Positions 8,082-17,769 are shown, counted from the stretch's first letter. The stretch: 64,000 bases of DNA from Streptomyces sp. Ru73 (GCF_002920575.1 NZ_PQSQ01000030.1:1-64000), one strand, 5' to 3'. The notes: generated by a model not told the origin, from the letters alone. A program made the numbers and translations.

Positions 8082-8489
8082 ATGAGTGGGACCGGAGAGA
8101 GCGGGAGTGGCGCCCCGGGCGGCGAGCTGCCGGAGTACGCGGACCGCGTGCTCGACGTGGCCGAGCGGATTCCGCCGGGCCGGGTGATGACCTACGGGGA
8201 CGTCGCCGAGTACCTCGGTGACGGCGGGCCGCGGCAGGTGGGACGCGTGATGGCGCTGTACGGCGGCGCCGTGCCGTGGTGGCGCGTCGTCCGCGCGGAC
8301 GGCGTCCTGCTGCCGGGCAGCGAGCGGCGCGCGCTCCAGCACTACCGCACCGAGGGCACGCCGCTGCGCGAGCCGACGCGCACGGCCGGCTCCCGCGAGG
8401 AGCGCACGATGCCGCGGCTGGACATGGCGCGGGCACGGTGGGACGGCAGCGAGCCGGGCGCGGGCGGCGCTCCGGGCGGCGCGGACTGA
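8082..8489 (+). CDS. MGMT-family alkyltransferase-like (ATL) protein
   Basis: The 135-residue protein has the fold and motifs of the C-terminal domain of O6-alkylguanine-DNA methyltransferase: IPPGRVMTYGDVAEYLG, then GGPRQVGRVMALYGG with the DNA-binding helix-turn-helix. The catalytic PCHR cysteine motif is replaced by VPWWRVV, which makes it an ATL protein: one that binds O6-alkylguanine and hands it to nucleotide excision repair but cannot remove the alkyl group. I take ATG 8082 because it sits at the expected transcription start of a DNA-damage-type promoter; ATG 8073 would overlap the -10. A mycobacterial relative lies in the same neighbourhood of adnAB and uvrD2. A disordered Gly/Ala tail follows residue 115. 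Confidence 0.9.
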   Translation: MSGTGESGSGAPGGELPEYADRVLDVAERIPPGRVMTYGDVAEYLGDGGPRQVGRVMALYGGAVPWWRVVRADGVLLPGSERRALQHYRTEGTPLREPTRTAGSREERTMPRLDMARARWDGSEPGAGGAPGGAD

Positions 8490-8797
8490 GCACACTGCTC
8501 CCGGGGGCGCGTACGAGGTGCGCGCGGCCGCCCGTTCCCGCCGTCCCGTCGCGGGACGCGCTGCGGCTCGTGCGCCGCGTGGCGTAGCGTCGGGCGCAGC
8601 CACCACGACGGACACCACCACCCATACCACCTCACACTTCAGCACCGCTCGCATCGGCAATCCTTGTCCGTAACACCAGCATCACCGCAGACCGGGCGCC
8701 CGGCATCACTCGCCGGACACCCGTCTCCACCGCATCCGCACACCAGGACCCCAGTACCACCGCAACCGCACCCCAGACCCCTGCACAGGCGATCCAC
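8490..8797. other. 308-base gene-free stretch with C/A-rich leader before adnA
   Basis: From about 8590 to 8797 the plus strand is strikingly C- and A-rich and poor in G and T (many CACC, CATC and CCAC steps). The frame of adnA stays open through much of it but offers no ATG or GTG. I see no hairpin, promoter consensus or ORF; it may be an unstructured 5' leader. Confidence 0.5.
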
Positions 8798-11700
8798 GTG
8801 AGTTCCTCCCCCTCGGCGATTCCGGAGCCCCGGCCGTACCCGCGGCCGGCGCGCCGGGATGCCCCCGGCGCGTACCGCCTGGTCCGCACGCGCCCGGAGG
8901 CGGTCCGTCCTCCTGCCTTGGACGCACGCCAGCGCGCGGTGGTTGACCACGAGGACGGCCCGCTGCTGGTGCTCGCCGGTCCCGGTACGGGCAAGACCAC
9001 GACGCTCGTCGAGGCGGTCACCCGGCGGGTGCGCGAGGGCACCGACCCGGAGCGGATCCTCGTCCTCACCTTCAGCCGCAAGGCCGCCGTGGAGCTGCGC
9101 GACCGGATGGCGGCCCGGCTGAGCCACGAGCCCCCGGACGGGCCGGACACGCCGTACGCGGACGGCGCGGCACCCGGCGAGGGCGAGGAGGCACCCGGCG
9201 AGGGCAACAGGGCGCGTGACGCCGGCGGCGCGCCCGCGCCTGCCCCCGTGCACCGGACGGGCGGCCCGCAGGCCACCACCTTCCACTCCTTCTGTTACGC
9301 GCTGGTCCGCGCCCATCAGGACGCCGACCTCTTCGCCGACCCGCTGCGCCTGCTCTCCGGCCCCGAGCAGGACCTCGTCGTCCGCGAGCTGCTGGCGGGC
9401 CAGGCCGAGCTGGCCCGCGAGGACCGCGCGCTGGTCGGCTGGCCGGACGAGCTGCGCGCCTGTCTGACCACCCGCGGCTTCGCCGACGAGGTGCGCGCCG
9501 TGCTCGCGCGCAGCCGCGAGCTGGGCCTCGGCCCGGACGCGCTCGGCGACTTCGCGCGCCGTACGGGGCGGCCCGACTGGGGCGCCGCCGCCGGCTTCCT
9601 CGCCGAGTACCTCGACGTGCTGGACGCCCAGGGCGTGCTGGACTACGCCGAGCTGGTGCACCGCGCGGTGCTGCTCGCCGAGCGCCCCGAGGTGGCGGCC
9701 GAGCTGGCGCGCCGGTACGACGCGGTCTTCGTCGACGAGTACCAGGACACCGATGCCGCGCAGGTCCGGCTGCTGCGCGCGCTCGCCGGGAACCACGGGC
9801 CCGCGCGCCCCGGGGCGGGCGGCGGCCGCACCCTGGTCGCCTTCGGCGACCCCGACCAGTCCGTCTACGCGTTCCGGGGTGCCGACATCAACGGCATCCT
9901 CGACTTCCCGGAGACCTTCCGGCGCGCGGACGGCACGCCCGCGCCCGTACAGGTGCTGCGCACCGCCCGCCGTTCGGGTGCCGCGCTGGTCGCCGCCACC
10001 CGGCTGCTCACCCGGCGCATGCCGCTCAACCGGCTGCCGGCGCGCCAGGTCAGGGAGCACCGCGAGCCGGAACCGGTGCGGGACGGCGGCCGGGTCGAGG
10101 TGTACACGTACCCGACGGCCGGCGCCGAGCTGGACAACATCGCCGACATCCTCCGCAGGGCCCACCTGGAGGACGGCGTCCCCTGGCAGGACATGGCCGT
10201 CCTGGTGCGCGCCGGCGGCCGCTCGATCCCGTCCGTACGCCGCGCCCTCACCTCGGCCGGCGTCCCCCTCGACATCGACGGCGACGACCTCCCGCTGCGC
10301 CACGAGCCCGCGGTCGCCCCGCTGCTGCTGGCGCTGCGGGTGGCGGCGACGGACGCCCCGGTGACGCACGGGACGGGCGCGGACGCCGGGGAGGGGCTGT
10401 ACGGGCCCCAGGACGAGCTGGCCGCGGTCCAGGACGCGCTGGACGAGGCCGAGGACGAGCCGGCGGGTGACGAGGGTGCCGGGGAGGCCGGGGCTCCGGA
10501 CGAGGCCGCGGAGGGGACCGTGACGCCCGCCGGGGCCGACGCGAGCGACGAGTCCGCCGACGCCGGGGCCCCGGGCTCTGACGCGACCGACGCCCCGGCC
10601 GCGTACACCCGGATCGCCCCCGAGGTGGCCATGGAGCTGCTCACCTCGCCGCTCGGCGGGATGGACGCCGCCGACCTGCGGCGGCTCGGGCGGGCCCTCC
10701 GGGAGGAGGAGCGGGCCGCAGGACAGGCCGTGCCGCGCCCCTCGGACGTGCTGATCGCCGAGGCGCTGGACGAGCCCGAACGCCTCGTGGCGCACGACCC
10801 GGCCTACGCGCGCGGCGCCCAGCGGCTCGGGCTGCTGCTGCGCAAGGCCCGCGAGCTGCTCGCCGGCGGCGGCACCGCCGAGCAGGCCCTGTGGGAGCTG
10901 TGGGACGGCACCCCCTGGCCGGGGCGGCTCGAACGGGCCGCCCGGCGCGGCGGCGCCGCGGGCCGCAACGCCGACCGCGACCTGGACGCCGTGGTCGCCC
11001 TCTTCGAGACCGCGGCGCGCGCCGAGGAGCGCACCGGCGGCCGGGGCGCCCTGAACTTCCTGGAGGAGCTGGACAACCAGGACATCGCGGCCGACACGCT
11101 GACCCGCCGTACGGTGCGCCCCGACGCGGTGCGCCTGATGACCGCGCACCGCTCCAAGGGCCTGGAGTGGCGCCTCGTCGTGGTCGCCGGCGTACAGGAA
11201 GGGCTCTGGCCCGACCTGCGCCGCCGCGGCTCGCTCCTGGAGGCCGACCGGATCGGCCGGGACGGCCTTGCCGCACCGCTCACCCCCGGGGCGCTGCTCG
11301 CCGAGGAGCGCCGGCTGTTCTACGTGGCGGCGACCCGCGCCCGGGAGCGCCTGGTCGTCACCGCCGTGAAGGCCGCCGCCGACGACGGCGACCAGCCCTC
11401 CCGCTTCCTCAGCGAGCTGGGCGTCGACCCGGTGGACGTCACCGGTCGCCCGCGCCGCCCCCTGTCGGTCGCCGCGCTCGTGGCCGAGCTGCGCGCCACG
11501 ATCGTGGACCCCGCGGCCTCCGAAGCGCTGCGCACGGCCGCCGTGGAGCGGCTGGCCCGGCTGGCCGCGCTCCGGGACGAGGAGGGCCGACCCCTGGTGC
11601 CCGCCGCGCATCCGTACCGCTGGTGGGGCCTGTACGAGCCGACGCACAGCTCCGTACCGCTGCGCGACCCGGACACCCCCGTGGCCCTCTCGGGCAGCGC

Positions 11701-12496
11701 GCTCGACCAGCTCGCGAACGCCTGCGCGCTCCAGTGGTTCCTGGGCCGGGAGGTCAAGGCGGACGCGCCCGCGACCGCGGCCCAGGGCTTCGGCAACGTG
11801 GTGCACGTGCTGGCCGACGAGGTCGCCTCCGGCCGTACCCCCGCCGACCTCGCCGTCCTGATGGAGCGGCTGGACTCGGTGTGGGACGCGCTGGCCTTCG
11901 ATGCGCCCTGGAAGTCGCGGCAGGAGAAGGACAACGCGCGCGCCGCCCTGGAGCGCTTCCTGCGCTGGCACGTCATGGAGCGCGAGGAGCTCGGCCGCAC
12001 CACGGTCGCCACCGAGCACGGCTTCGACGTCACGCTGCGGGCCGGGACGGACGAGGAGTACGCGGTCCGCATCCGCGGCAGCATGGACCGCGTCGAGGCC
12101 GACGCGGACGGCCGCGCGTACGTCGTGGACTTCAAGACCGGCAAGAGCAGGCCGACCGGCCCCGAGGTGGCCCGGCATCCGCAGCTCGCCGTGTACCAGC
12201 TCGCGGTACGGGAGGGCGCCGTCGACGAGGTCTTCGGGGGCCGCACCCCGCAGCCCGGGGGAGCGGAGCTGGTGCATCTGCGGCAGGGCGCCGCCAAGAA
12301 GGACGGCGGCGACGCGCTCCCCGTGGTGCAGGCCCAGCAGCCCCTGGAGGGCGAGTGGGTCGGCGAGCTGCTGGCCACGGCAGCGGGGCGTGTCCTGGAG
12401 GAGCGCTTCGTCCCCTCGACCGGTAAGCACTGCACGCACTGCGCCTTCAAGAGCTCCTGCTCGGCACGGCCCGAGGGACAGCACGTCGTCGAGTGA
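8798..12496 (+). CDS. adnA: AdnA-type helicase-nuclease subunit (UvrD-like motor plus RecB-like Fe-S nuclease)
   Basis: This 1232-residue protein combines a superfamily 1 helicase motor with a RecB-family nuclease, as in the actinobacterial AdnAB double-strand-break resection complex. Motor motifs in order: LAGPGTGKTTT (Walker A, near residue 60), LTFSRKAAVELRDR, VFVDEYQDTD, GDPDQSVYAFRGAD, HRSKGLEWRLVVV, FYVAATRARERL. The C-terminal nuclease has VEADADGRAYVVDFKTGKS and QLAVYQ, with GNVVH upstream. NACALQWF plus CTHCAFKSSC supplies the four cysteines of an AddB-type iron-sulfur cluster. An acidic Ala/Asp/Glu insert (about residues 535-600) separates motor halves. The GTG start at 8798 is the first in a good context. 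It is followed at once by adnB. Relatives are reported essential in Streptomyces. Confidence 0.92.
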   Translation: MSSSPSAIPEPRPYPRPARRDAPGAYRLVRTRPEAVRPPALDARQRAVVDHEDGPLLVLAGPGTGKTTTLVEAVTRRVREGTDPERILVLTFSRKAAVELRDRMAARLSHEPPDGPDTPYADGAAPGEGEEAPGEGNRARDAGGAPAPAPVHRTGGPQATTFHSFCYALVRAHQDADLFADPLRLLSGPEQDLVVRELLAGQAELAREDRALVGWPDELRACLTTRGFADEVRAVLARSRELGLGPDALGDFARRTGRPDWGAAAGFLAEYLDVLDAQGVLDYAELVHRAVLLAERPEVAAELARRYDAVFVDEYQDTDAAQVRLLRALAGNHGPARPGAGGGRTLVAFGDPDQSVYAFRGADINGILDFPETFRRADGTPAPVQVLRTARRSGAALVAATRLLTRRMPLNRLPARQVREHREPEPVRDGGRVEVYTYPTAGAELDNIADILRRAHLEDGVPWQDMAVLVRAGGRSIPSVRRALTSAGVPLDIDGDDLPLRHEPAVAPLLLALRVAATDAPVTHGTGADAGEGLYGPQDELAAVQDALDEAEDEPAGDEGAGEAGAPDEAAEGTVTPAGADASDESADAGAPGSDATDAPAAYTRIAPEVAMELLTSPLGGMDAADLRRLGRALREEERAAGQAVPRPSDVLIAEALDEPERLVAHDPAYARGAQRLGLLLRKARELLAGGGTAEQALWELWDGTPWPGRLERAARRGGAAGRNADRDLDAVVALFETAARAEERTGGRGALNFLEELDNQDIAADTLTRRTVRPDAVRLMTAHRSKGLEWRLVVVAGVQEGLWPDLRRRGSLLEADRIGRDGLAAPLTPGALLAEERRLFYVAATRARERLVVTAVKAAADDGDQPSRFLSELGVDPVDVTGRPRRPLSVAALVAELRATIVDPAASEALRTAAVERLARLAALRDEEGRPLVPAAHPYRWWGLYEPTHSSVPLRDPDTPVALSGSALDQLANACALQWFLGREVKADAPATAAQGFGNVVHVLADEVASGRTPADLAVLMERLDSVWDALAFDAPWKSRQEKDNARAALERFLRWHVMEREELGRTTVATEHGFDVTLRAGTDEEYAVRIRGSMDRVEADADGRAYVVDFKTGKSRPTGPEVARHPQLAVYQLAVREGAVDEVFGGRTPQPGGAELVHLRQGAAKKDGGDALPVVQAQQPLEGEWVGELLATAAGRVLEERFVPSTGKHCTHCAFKSSCSARPEGQHVVE

Positions 12497-12529
12497 CGGT
12501 CCGCCCCACTGACCGGCTGTTTTGCCACG

Positions 12530-12552
12530 TTGTCAGTGCCGCCCGTTACGGT
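12530..12552 (+). promoter_or_regulatory. DNA-damage (RecA-NDp/PafBC-type) promoter of adnB
   Basis: TTGTCAGTGCC (12530-12540), six bases, then TACGGT (12547-12552) matches TTGTCAGTGGC-N6-TAGGGT at 10 of 11 and 5 of 6 positions. A GTG codon begins 8 bases after the -10 (12560), giving a leaderless adnB message independent of adnA. Confidence 0.76.
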
Positions 12553-12559
12553 CTCGGAC

Positions 12560-15500
12560 GTGTCCGCACGCATCACCGACCCCGAGCAGCTCAAGCAGCT
12601 GCTGGGCATCCCGTTCACCCCGGAGCAGCTGGCCTGTATCACCGCGCCGCCCGCCCCGCAGGTGATCGTGGCCGGCGCCGGTTCCGGCAAGACGACGGTC
12701 ATGGCCGCCCGGGTGGTGTGGCTGGTGGGCACCGGACAGGTCGCCCCCGAGCAGGTCCTCGGCCTGACGTTCACCAACAAGGCCGCCGGCGAGCTGGCCG
12801 AGCGGGTGCGCGCCGCCCTGCTCGCCGCCGGCGTGACCGACCCCGACCCGGCGCCGCCCGGCCACGGGAGCGCCGACGACGCCCCCGGCGAGCCCCGCAT
12901 CTCCACGTACCACGCCTTCGCCGGCCAGCTCCTGAAGGACCACGGCCTGCGCATCGGGATCGAGCCCAGCGCCCGGCTGCTCGCCGACGCCACCCGCTTC
13001 CAGCTCGCAGCCCGGGTGCTGCGCGAGGCGCCGGGCCCGTATCCCGCGCTCACCACCTCGCTGCCCGCCCTCGTGGAGGACCTGCTCGCCCTCGACGGGG
13101 AGCTGGCCGAGCACCTCGTCACCCCCGAGGAGCTGCGCGCGTACGACACGAGGCTGCTCGCCGAGCTCGGCGCCGCCAAGCTCAGCAACGCCGAGCTGCG
13201 CAAGGTCCCCGAGGCGGTGCAGGGCCGCCTGGAGCTGCTCGAACTGGTCGAGGCGTACCGCGGCGAGAAGCGCCGCCGCGACCTCCTCGACTTCGGCGAC
13301 CAGATCGCCCTCTCCGCCACGCTCGCCACCACGCGCCCCGAGGTGGGCCGGCTGCTGCGCGAGGAGTTCGCCGTCGTCCTGCTGGACGAGTACCAGGACA
13401 CCTCCGTGGCCCAGCGCCTGCTGCTCTCCGGGCTCTTCGGCGGGGGCACGGGGCACGCCGTCACCGCCGTCGGCGACCCCTGCCAGGCCATCTACGGCTG
13501 GCGCGGCGCCTCCGTCGCCAACCTCGACGACTTCCCCCGGCACTTCCCGTTCGCCGACGGCACCCCGGCGCGCCGCTTCGCGCTCAGTGAGAACCGCCGC
13601 AGCGGCGGCCGCCTCCTGGACCTCGCCAACGGCCTGGCGGCCCCGTTGCGCGAGCGCCACGAAGGCGTCGAGGCGCTTCGCCCCGCGCCCGGCGCGGAGC
13701 GCGACGGCATCGTGCGCTGCGCCCTGCTGCCCACCCACGCCGACGAGATGCGCTGGCTCGCCGACTCCCTGGCCCACCTGGTCCGTACCGGCACGCCGCC
13801 CGGCGAGATCGCCGTCCTGTGCCGCACGGCCGGCGATTTCGCGCGCATCCAGGGCGAGCTGGTGGCCCGCGACATCCCGGTGGAGGTGGTGGGCCTCTCC
13901 GGCCTGCTGCACCTTCCGGAGGTCGCCGACCTGGTCGCCGTCTGCGAGGTGCTGCAGGACCCCACGGCCAACGCCGCCCTGGTCCGCCTCCTCGTCGGGC
14001 CGCGCTGGCGCATCGGCCCCCGGGACCTCGCCCTGCTGGGCCGTCTCGCCCGGACACTCGTCCACCGCGACGACCCCTCCAACGACCCCGAGCGGCGCCT
14101 CGCCGAGGCCGTGGAGGGCACCGACCCGGCCGAGGTGATCTCGCTCGCCGACGCCCTGGACACGTTCCTCGGCACGGACCCCGGCGCCCCCGGGGAGGAC
14201 GAGCCGGGGGCCGGGCTGCCCTTCTCGGCCGCCGCCCGGGTCCGCTTCGCGCACCTCGCCGCCGAGCTGCGTGAGCTGCGCCGCTCCCTCGGCGACCCCC
14301 TGATGGACGTGCTGCACCGGGTCCTGGCCACCACGGGGCTCGATGTCGAGCTGTCCGCCTCCCCGCACGCCCTGGCCGCGCGCCGTCGCGAGACCCTGGG
14401 CTCCTTCCTCGACATCGCCGCGGGGTTCGCCGCCCTGGACGGCGAGGCGACGCTGCTGGCCTTCCTCGGGTTCCTCCGCACGGCCGTGCAGCACGAGAAG
14501 GGCCTGGACAGCTCCCTCCCGGGCGGCGAGAACACCGTCAAGGTGCTGACCGCGCACAAGTCCAAGGGCCTGGAGTGGGACGTCGTCGCCGTACCGGGAC
14601 TGGTCGAGAAGCAGTTCCCCAGCGGCCAGGCGCGCGAGTCCTGGACCAGCCAGGCCAAGGTGCTGCCGCACGCCCTGCGCGGCGACGCCGACACCCTGCC
14701 GGACGTGCCCGAGTGGGACAGCCGCGGCCTGAAGGCCTTCAAGGAGGCGATGAAGGACCACCAGGCCACCGAGGAGCTGCGCCTCGGGTACGTCACGTTC
14801 ACCCGCCCCCGCTCGCTCCTGCTCGGCTCCGGCCACTGGTGGGGGCCCGACCAGAAGAGGCCGCGCGGCCCGTCCGCCTTCCTGGACGCGCTGCGCGCGC
14901 ACTGCGAGGCGGGCCACGGCGAGGTCGAGGAGTGGGCCGACCCGCCCGAGGAGGACGCGGAGAACCCCGCCCTCGTGGCCGCCGCCGACGACGCCACGGG
15001 GGAGTGGCCGCTCCCGCTGGACCCGGAGGCCATGGCCCGGCGCCGGGCCGCGGCGGAGGCCGTACTGGCCAGGGTGCGGCACCTGGAGGGCGGCACCCCT
15101 GCGGCCCCCTCGGAGCCCGCCGAGCCGCCGCAGGGCCCGGCCGGCCCGCCGGACGACCCCGACTGGCCGGCCGAGGAGCCCGCGTACGAGGACGAGGAGC
15201 GGTACGGGGATCCGTACGCCGAAGACCCCGACGAGGCCCACGGCGACCCGTACGACGAGCCCTGCGAGGACACGTACGCCGAGGACCCGTACAACGACCC
15301 GTATGCCGAGGACGAGGCGTACGGCGCCCCGGACGACGCCTCGCACCCCGGCCACCCCGCGCGCACCGCGCCCGGCGCCGCCATACCGGCAGCGCGGGAC
15401 GGCGACGCCGCCGACGCCGCGGCCTCGCTGACCCCCGAGGAGCGGCGGACCGTCGCCTCCTGGGACCGCGACCTCGACGCGCTGGCGGGCGAGCTGCGCC

Positions 15501-16267
15501 GCTCCCGGGCCCGCGTCCAGGACGTACCGCTGCCCTCCTCGCTCAGTGCCTCGCAGATGATGCGGCTGGCCGCCGACCCGGACGGCTTCGCGCGCGAGCT
15601 GGCCCGGCCGATGCCCCGCCCGCCGCAGCCCGCAGCGCGCCGCGGCACCCGCTTCCACGCCTGGGTGGAGTCCCGCTTCGAGGAGCTGACGCTGCCGATG
15701 CTGGGCCCCGAGGAGCTGCCCGGCGGCGACCCCGAGGAGCCGGACGGGGACGGCATCGCCGACGAGCGGGACCTCGCCGCACTGAAGGAGGCGTTCGCCC
15801 GCACCCCGTATGCGCAGCGCACGCCGCACAGAGTGGAGGTCCCCGTCCAGCTCACCCTCGCGGGCCGCCTCATTCGCGGCCGCATCGACGCCGTCTACCG
15901 CCTCGACCCCGACCCACAGGCGGCGGACGGCTACGACGGTCCCCGCTACGAGATCGTCGACTGGAAGACCGGCCGCAGCCAGGACGCCGACCCGCTCCAG
16001 CTGGCCCTGTACCGCCTCGCCTGGGCCGAGCGGCGCGGCGTCCCGCTCGCCGCGGTGCGCGCCGCCTTCCTGTACGTCCGCAGCGGCGAGCTGGTGCGTC
16101 CGGCCCACCTCCCGGGCCGTCGCGAGCTGGAGCGCATCCTGCTCGGCGAGGAGCCCGGCGGCAGCGGCGACACGACCGCAGCCGGCGGCGCTCACGACGG
16201 TGACCAGGCGTACCCGGCGGGTCACGGAGGTGAGACCGGCGACCGTACGACCCATGCGGGCCGATAG
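12560..16267 (+). CDS. adnB: AdnB-type helicase-nuclease subunit
   Basis: The 1235-residue partner of AdnA. Motor motifs: VAGAGSGKTTVMAARVV (Walker A), LTFTNKAAGELAERV, VLLDEYQDTS, GDPCQAIYGWRGAS, LTAHKSKGLEWDVVAV, GYVTFTRPRSLLL. The C-terminal RecB-like nuclease has RIDAVYR and EIVDWKTGRSQDADPLQLALYRLA, but no cysteine cluster like that of AdnA. Between motor and nuclease (about residues 870-940) lies a very acidic, repetitive stretch with recurring DPYAEDP-like blocks. I choose GTG 12560 because it lies at the expected transcription start of a DNA-damage-type promoter; TTG 12530 and GTG 12536 are in frame but fall inside that promoter. The spacer to adnA is 63 bases. Together the proteins unwind and resect broken DNA ends. 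Confidence 0.92.
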   Translation: MSARITDPEQLKQLLGIPFTPEQLACITAPPAPQVIVAGAGSGKTTVMAARVVWLVGTGQVAPEQVLGLTFTNKAAGELAERVRAALLAAGVTDPDPAPPGHGSADDAPGEPRISTYHAFAGQLLKDHGLRIGIEPSARLLADATRFQLAARVLREAPGPYPALTTSLPALVEDLLALDGELAEHLVTPEELRAYDTRLLAELGAAKLSNAELRKVPEAVQGRLELLELVEAYRGEKRRRDLLDFGDQIALSATLATTRPEVGRLLREEFAVVLLDEYQDTSVAQRLLLSGLFGGGTGHAVTAVGDPCQAIYGWRGASVANLDDFPRHFPFADGTPARRFALSENRRSGGRLLDLANGLAAPLRERHEGVEALRPAPGAERDGIVRCALLPTHADEMRWLADSLAHLVRTGTPPGEIAVLCRTAGDFARIQGELVARDIPVEVVGLSGLLHLPEVADLVAVCEVLQDPTANAALVRLLVGPRWRIGPRDLALLGRLARTLVHRDDPSNDPERRLAEAVEGTDPAEVISLADALDTFLGTDPGAPGEDEPGAGLPFSAAARVRFAHLAAELRELRRSLGDPLMDVLHRVLATTGLDVELSASPHALAARRRETLGSFLDIAAGFAALDGEATLLAFLGFLRTAVQHEKGLDSSLPGGENTVKVLTAHKSKGLEWDVVAVPGLVEKQFPSGQARESWTSQAKVLPHALRGDADTLPDVPEWDSRGLKAFKEAMKDHQATEELRLGYVTFTRPRSLLLGSGHWWGPDQKRPRGPSAFLDALRAHCEAGHGEVEEWADPPEEDAENPALVAAADDATGEWPLPLDPEAMARRRAAAEAVLARVRHLEGGTPAAPSEPAEPPQGPAGPPDDPDWPAEEPAYEDEERYGDPYAEDPDEAHGDPYDEPCEDTYAEDPYNDPYAEDEAYGAPDDASHPGHPARTAPGAAIPAARDGDAADAAASLTPEERRTVASWDRDLDALAGELRRSRARVQDVPLPSSLSASQMMRLAADPDGFARELARPMPRPPQPAARRGTRFHAWVESRFEELTLPMLGPEELPGGDPEEPDGDGIADERDLAALKEAFARTPYAQRTPHRVEVPVQLTLAGRLIRGRIDAVYRLDPDPQAADGYDGPRYEIVDWKTGRSQDADPLQLALYRLAWAERRGVPLAAVRAAFLYVRSGELVRPAHLPGRRELERILLGEEPGGSGDTTAAGGAHDGDQAYPAGHGGETGDRTTHAGR

Positions 16268-16277
16268 GCTCAGGGGT

Positions 16278-17678
16278 ATGAGCAGCACCCCGGACAGCGC
16301 TGTCCGCACGTACATCAGCAGCCGACGTGACGCCTTCCTCGAAGACCTCGGCGCCTGGCTGCGCATCCCCTCCGTGTCGGCCGACCCCGGCCACGCACCC
16401 GATGTACGCCGCAGCGCCGAATGGCTGGTCGCCAAGCTCACCGAGACCGGCTTCCCGACCGCCGAGGTCTGGGAGACCGAGGGCCTGCCCGCGGTGTTCG
16501 CCGAGTGGCCGTCCGGCGACCCGGACGCCCCGACGGTGCTCGTCTACGGCCACCACGACGTGCAGCCCGCAGCCCCCGAGGACGGCTGGCACACCGACCC
16601 CTTCGAGCCGCACATCACGGACGGCAGGCTCTACGCGCGCGGCGCCGCCGACGACAAGGGCCAGGTCTTCTTCCACACCCTAGGGGTGCGCGCGCACCTC
16701 GCCGCCACGGGACGCAGCGCGCCCGCCGTCAACCTGAAGCTGCTCATCGAGGGTGAGGAGGAGTCCGGCTCGCCGAACTTCCCCGCCCTGATCGCGAAGC
16801 ACGCGCACCGCCTCGCGTGCGACGCCGTGATCGTCTCCGACACCGGCATGTGGGCCGAGGACACCCCGACCGTATGCACGGGCATGCGCGGCCTCACCGA
16901 CTGCCAGATCGACCTGTACGGGCCCGACCAGGACATCCACTCCGGCTCCTTCGGCGGCGCCGTGCCGAACCCCGCCACCGAGGCGGCCCGGCTGGCCGCT
17001 GCCCTGCACGACGCGGACCGCAGGGTCGCGATCCCCGGCTTCTACGACGGCGTGATCGAGCTGACCGAGCGGGAGCGCGAGCTCTTCGCCGAGCTGCCCT
17101 TCGACGAGGACCAGTGGCTGCGTACGGCCCATTCGCACGCCGCCCTCGGCGAGGCGGGCTACTCGGTACTGGAACGCATCTGGGCCCGCCCCACGGCCGA
17201 GGTCAACGGCATCGGCGGCGGCTACCAGGGCCCCGGCGGCAAGACCATCGTGCCCGCCCGAGCCCAGCTGAAGCTGTCGTTCCGGCTCGTCGCGGGCCAG
17301 GACGCCGCAGCGGTCCAGCAGGCCGTCCGCTCCTGGGTCGCCGACCGGCTGCCCCCAGGCATCCGGCACGACATCACCTTCTGGGGCGCCACCAGGCCCT
17401 GCCTGACCCCGCTGGACCACCCCGCCCTGCAGTCGGTCGCCCGCGCCATGGGCCGGGCCTTCGAGCAGAAGATCCGCTTCACCCGTGAGGGCGGCTCGGG
17501 GCCCGCCGCCGACCTCCAGGACGCCCTCGGCGCCCCGGTGCTCTTCCTCGGCATCTCCGTGCCCTCCGACGGCTGGCACGCGCCCAACGAGAAGGTCGAG
17601 CTGGACCTGCTCCTGAAGGGCGTCGAGACCGCGGCGTACCTGTGGGGCGACCTGGCGGAGAACTGGCGCCCGGCATGA
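16278..17678 (+). CDS. M20-family dipeptidase/metallopeptidase
   Basis: A 466-residue M20/ArgE/DapE-family zinc metallopeptidase. Visible metal and catalytic motifs are VYGHHDVQP (His ligand and Asp), ARGAADDKGQ (bridging Asp), IEGEEESGS (catalytic Glu and ligand) and, near the C-terminus, a His ligand in DGWHAPNE. GGSGPAADLQ marks the dimerisation-lid end. It lacks a signal peptide, so it acts in the cytoplasm, probably on dipeptides or acylated amino acids. The ATG at 16278 is 10 bases after the adnB stop. A TAGGCT hexamer at 16265-16270 is placed like a -10 for a leaderless message. No link to DNA repair is evident beyond position, which is conserved in streptomycetes. Confidence 0.9.
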   Translation: MSSTPDSAVRTYISSRRDAFLEDLGAWLRIPSVSADPGHAPDVRRSAEWLVAKLTETGFPTAEVWETEGLPAVFAEWPSGDPDAPTVLVYGHHDVQPAAPEDGWHTDPFEPHITDGRLYARGAADDKGQVFFHTLGVRAHLAATGRSAPAVNLKLLIEGEEESGSPNFPALIAKHAHRLACDAVIVSDTGMWAEDTPTVCTGMRGLTDCQIDLYGPDQDIHSGSFGGAVPNPATEAARLAAALHDADRRVAIPGFYDGVIELTERERELFAELPFDEDQWLRTAHSHAALGEAGYSVLERIWARPTAEVNGIGGGYQGPGGKTIVPARAQLKLSFRLVAGQDAAAVQQAVRSWVADRLPPGIRHDITFWGATRPCLTPLDHPALQSVARAMGRAFEQKIRFTREGGSGPAADLQDALGAPVLFLGISVPSDGWHAPNEKVELDLLLKGVETAAYLWGDLAENWRPA

Positions 17679-17769
17679 CCCGACCGCCACGGTCGCGGCC
17701 TCCCGCCGGCCCGCGCCCCGCATACGTACGCAGCCCGCATCTCTCGCACAGGGGGAGTTGGAAACTCCA

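Noticed and set aside
8639..12484. A 1281-codon open frame on the minus strand
   Set aside because: It runs opposite adnA; its product is Arg/Gly/Val-rich with no domains. High GC makes long antisense frames common, and the sense strand carries all helicase and nuclease motifs.
12533..16441. A 1302-codon open frame on the minus strand
   Set aside because: Antisense shadow of adnB, same reasoning.
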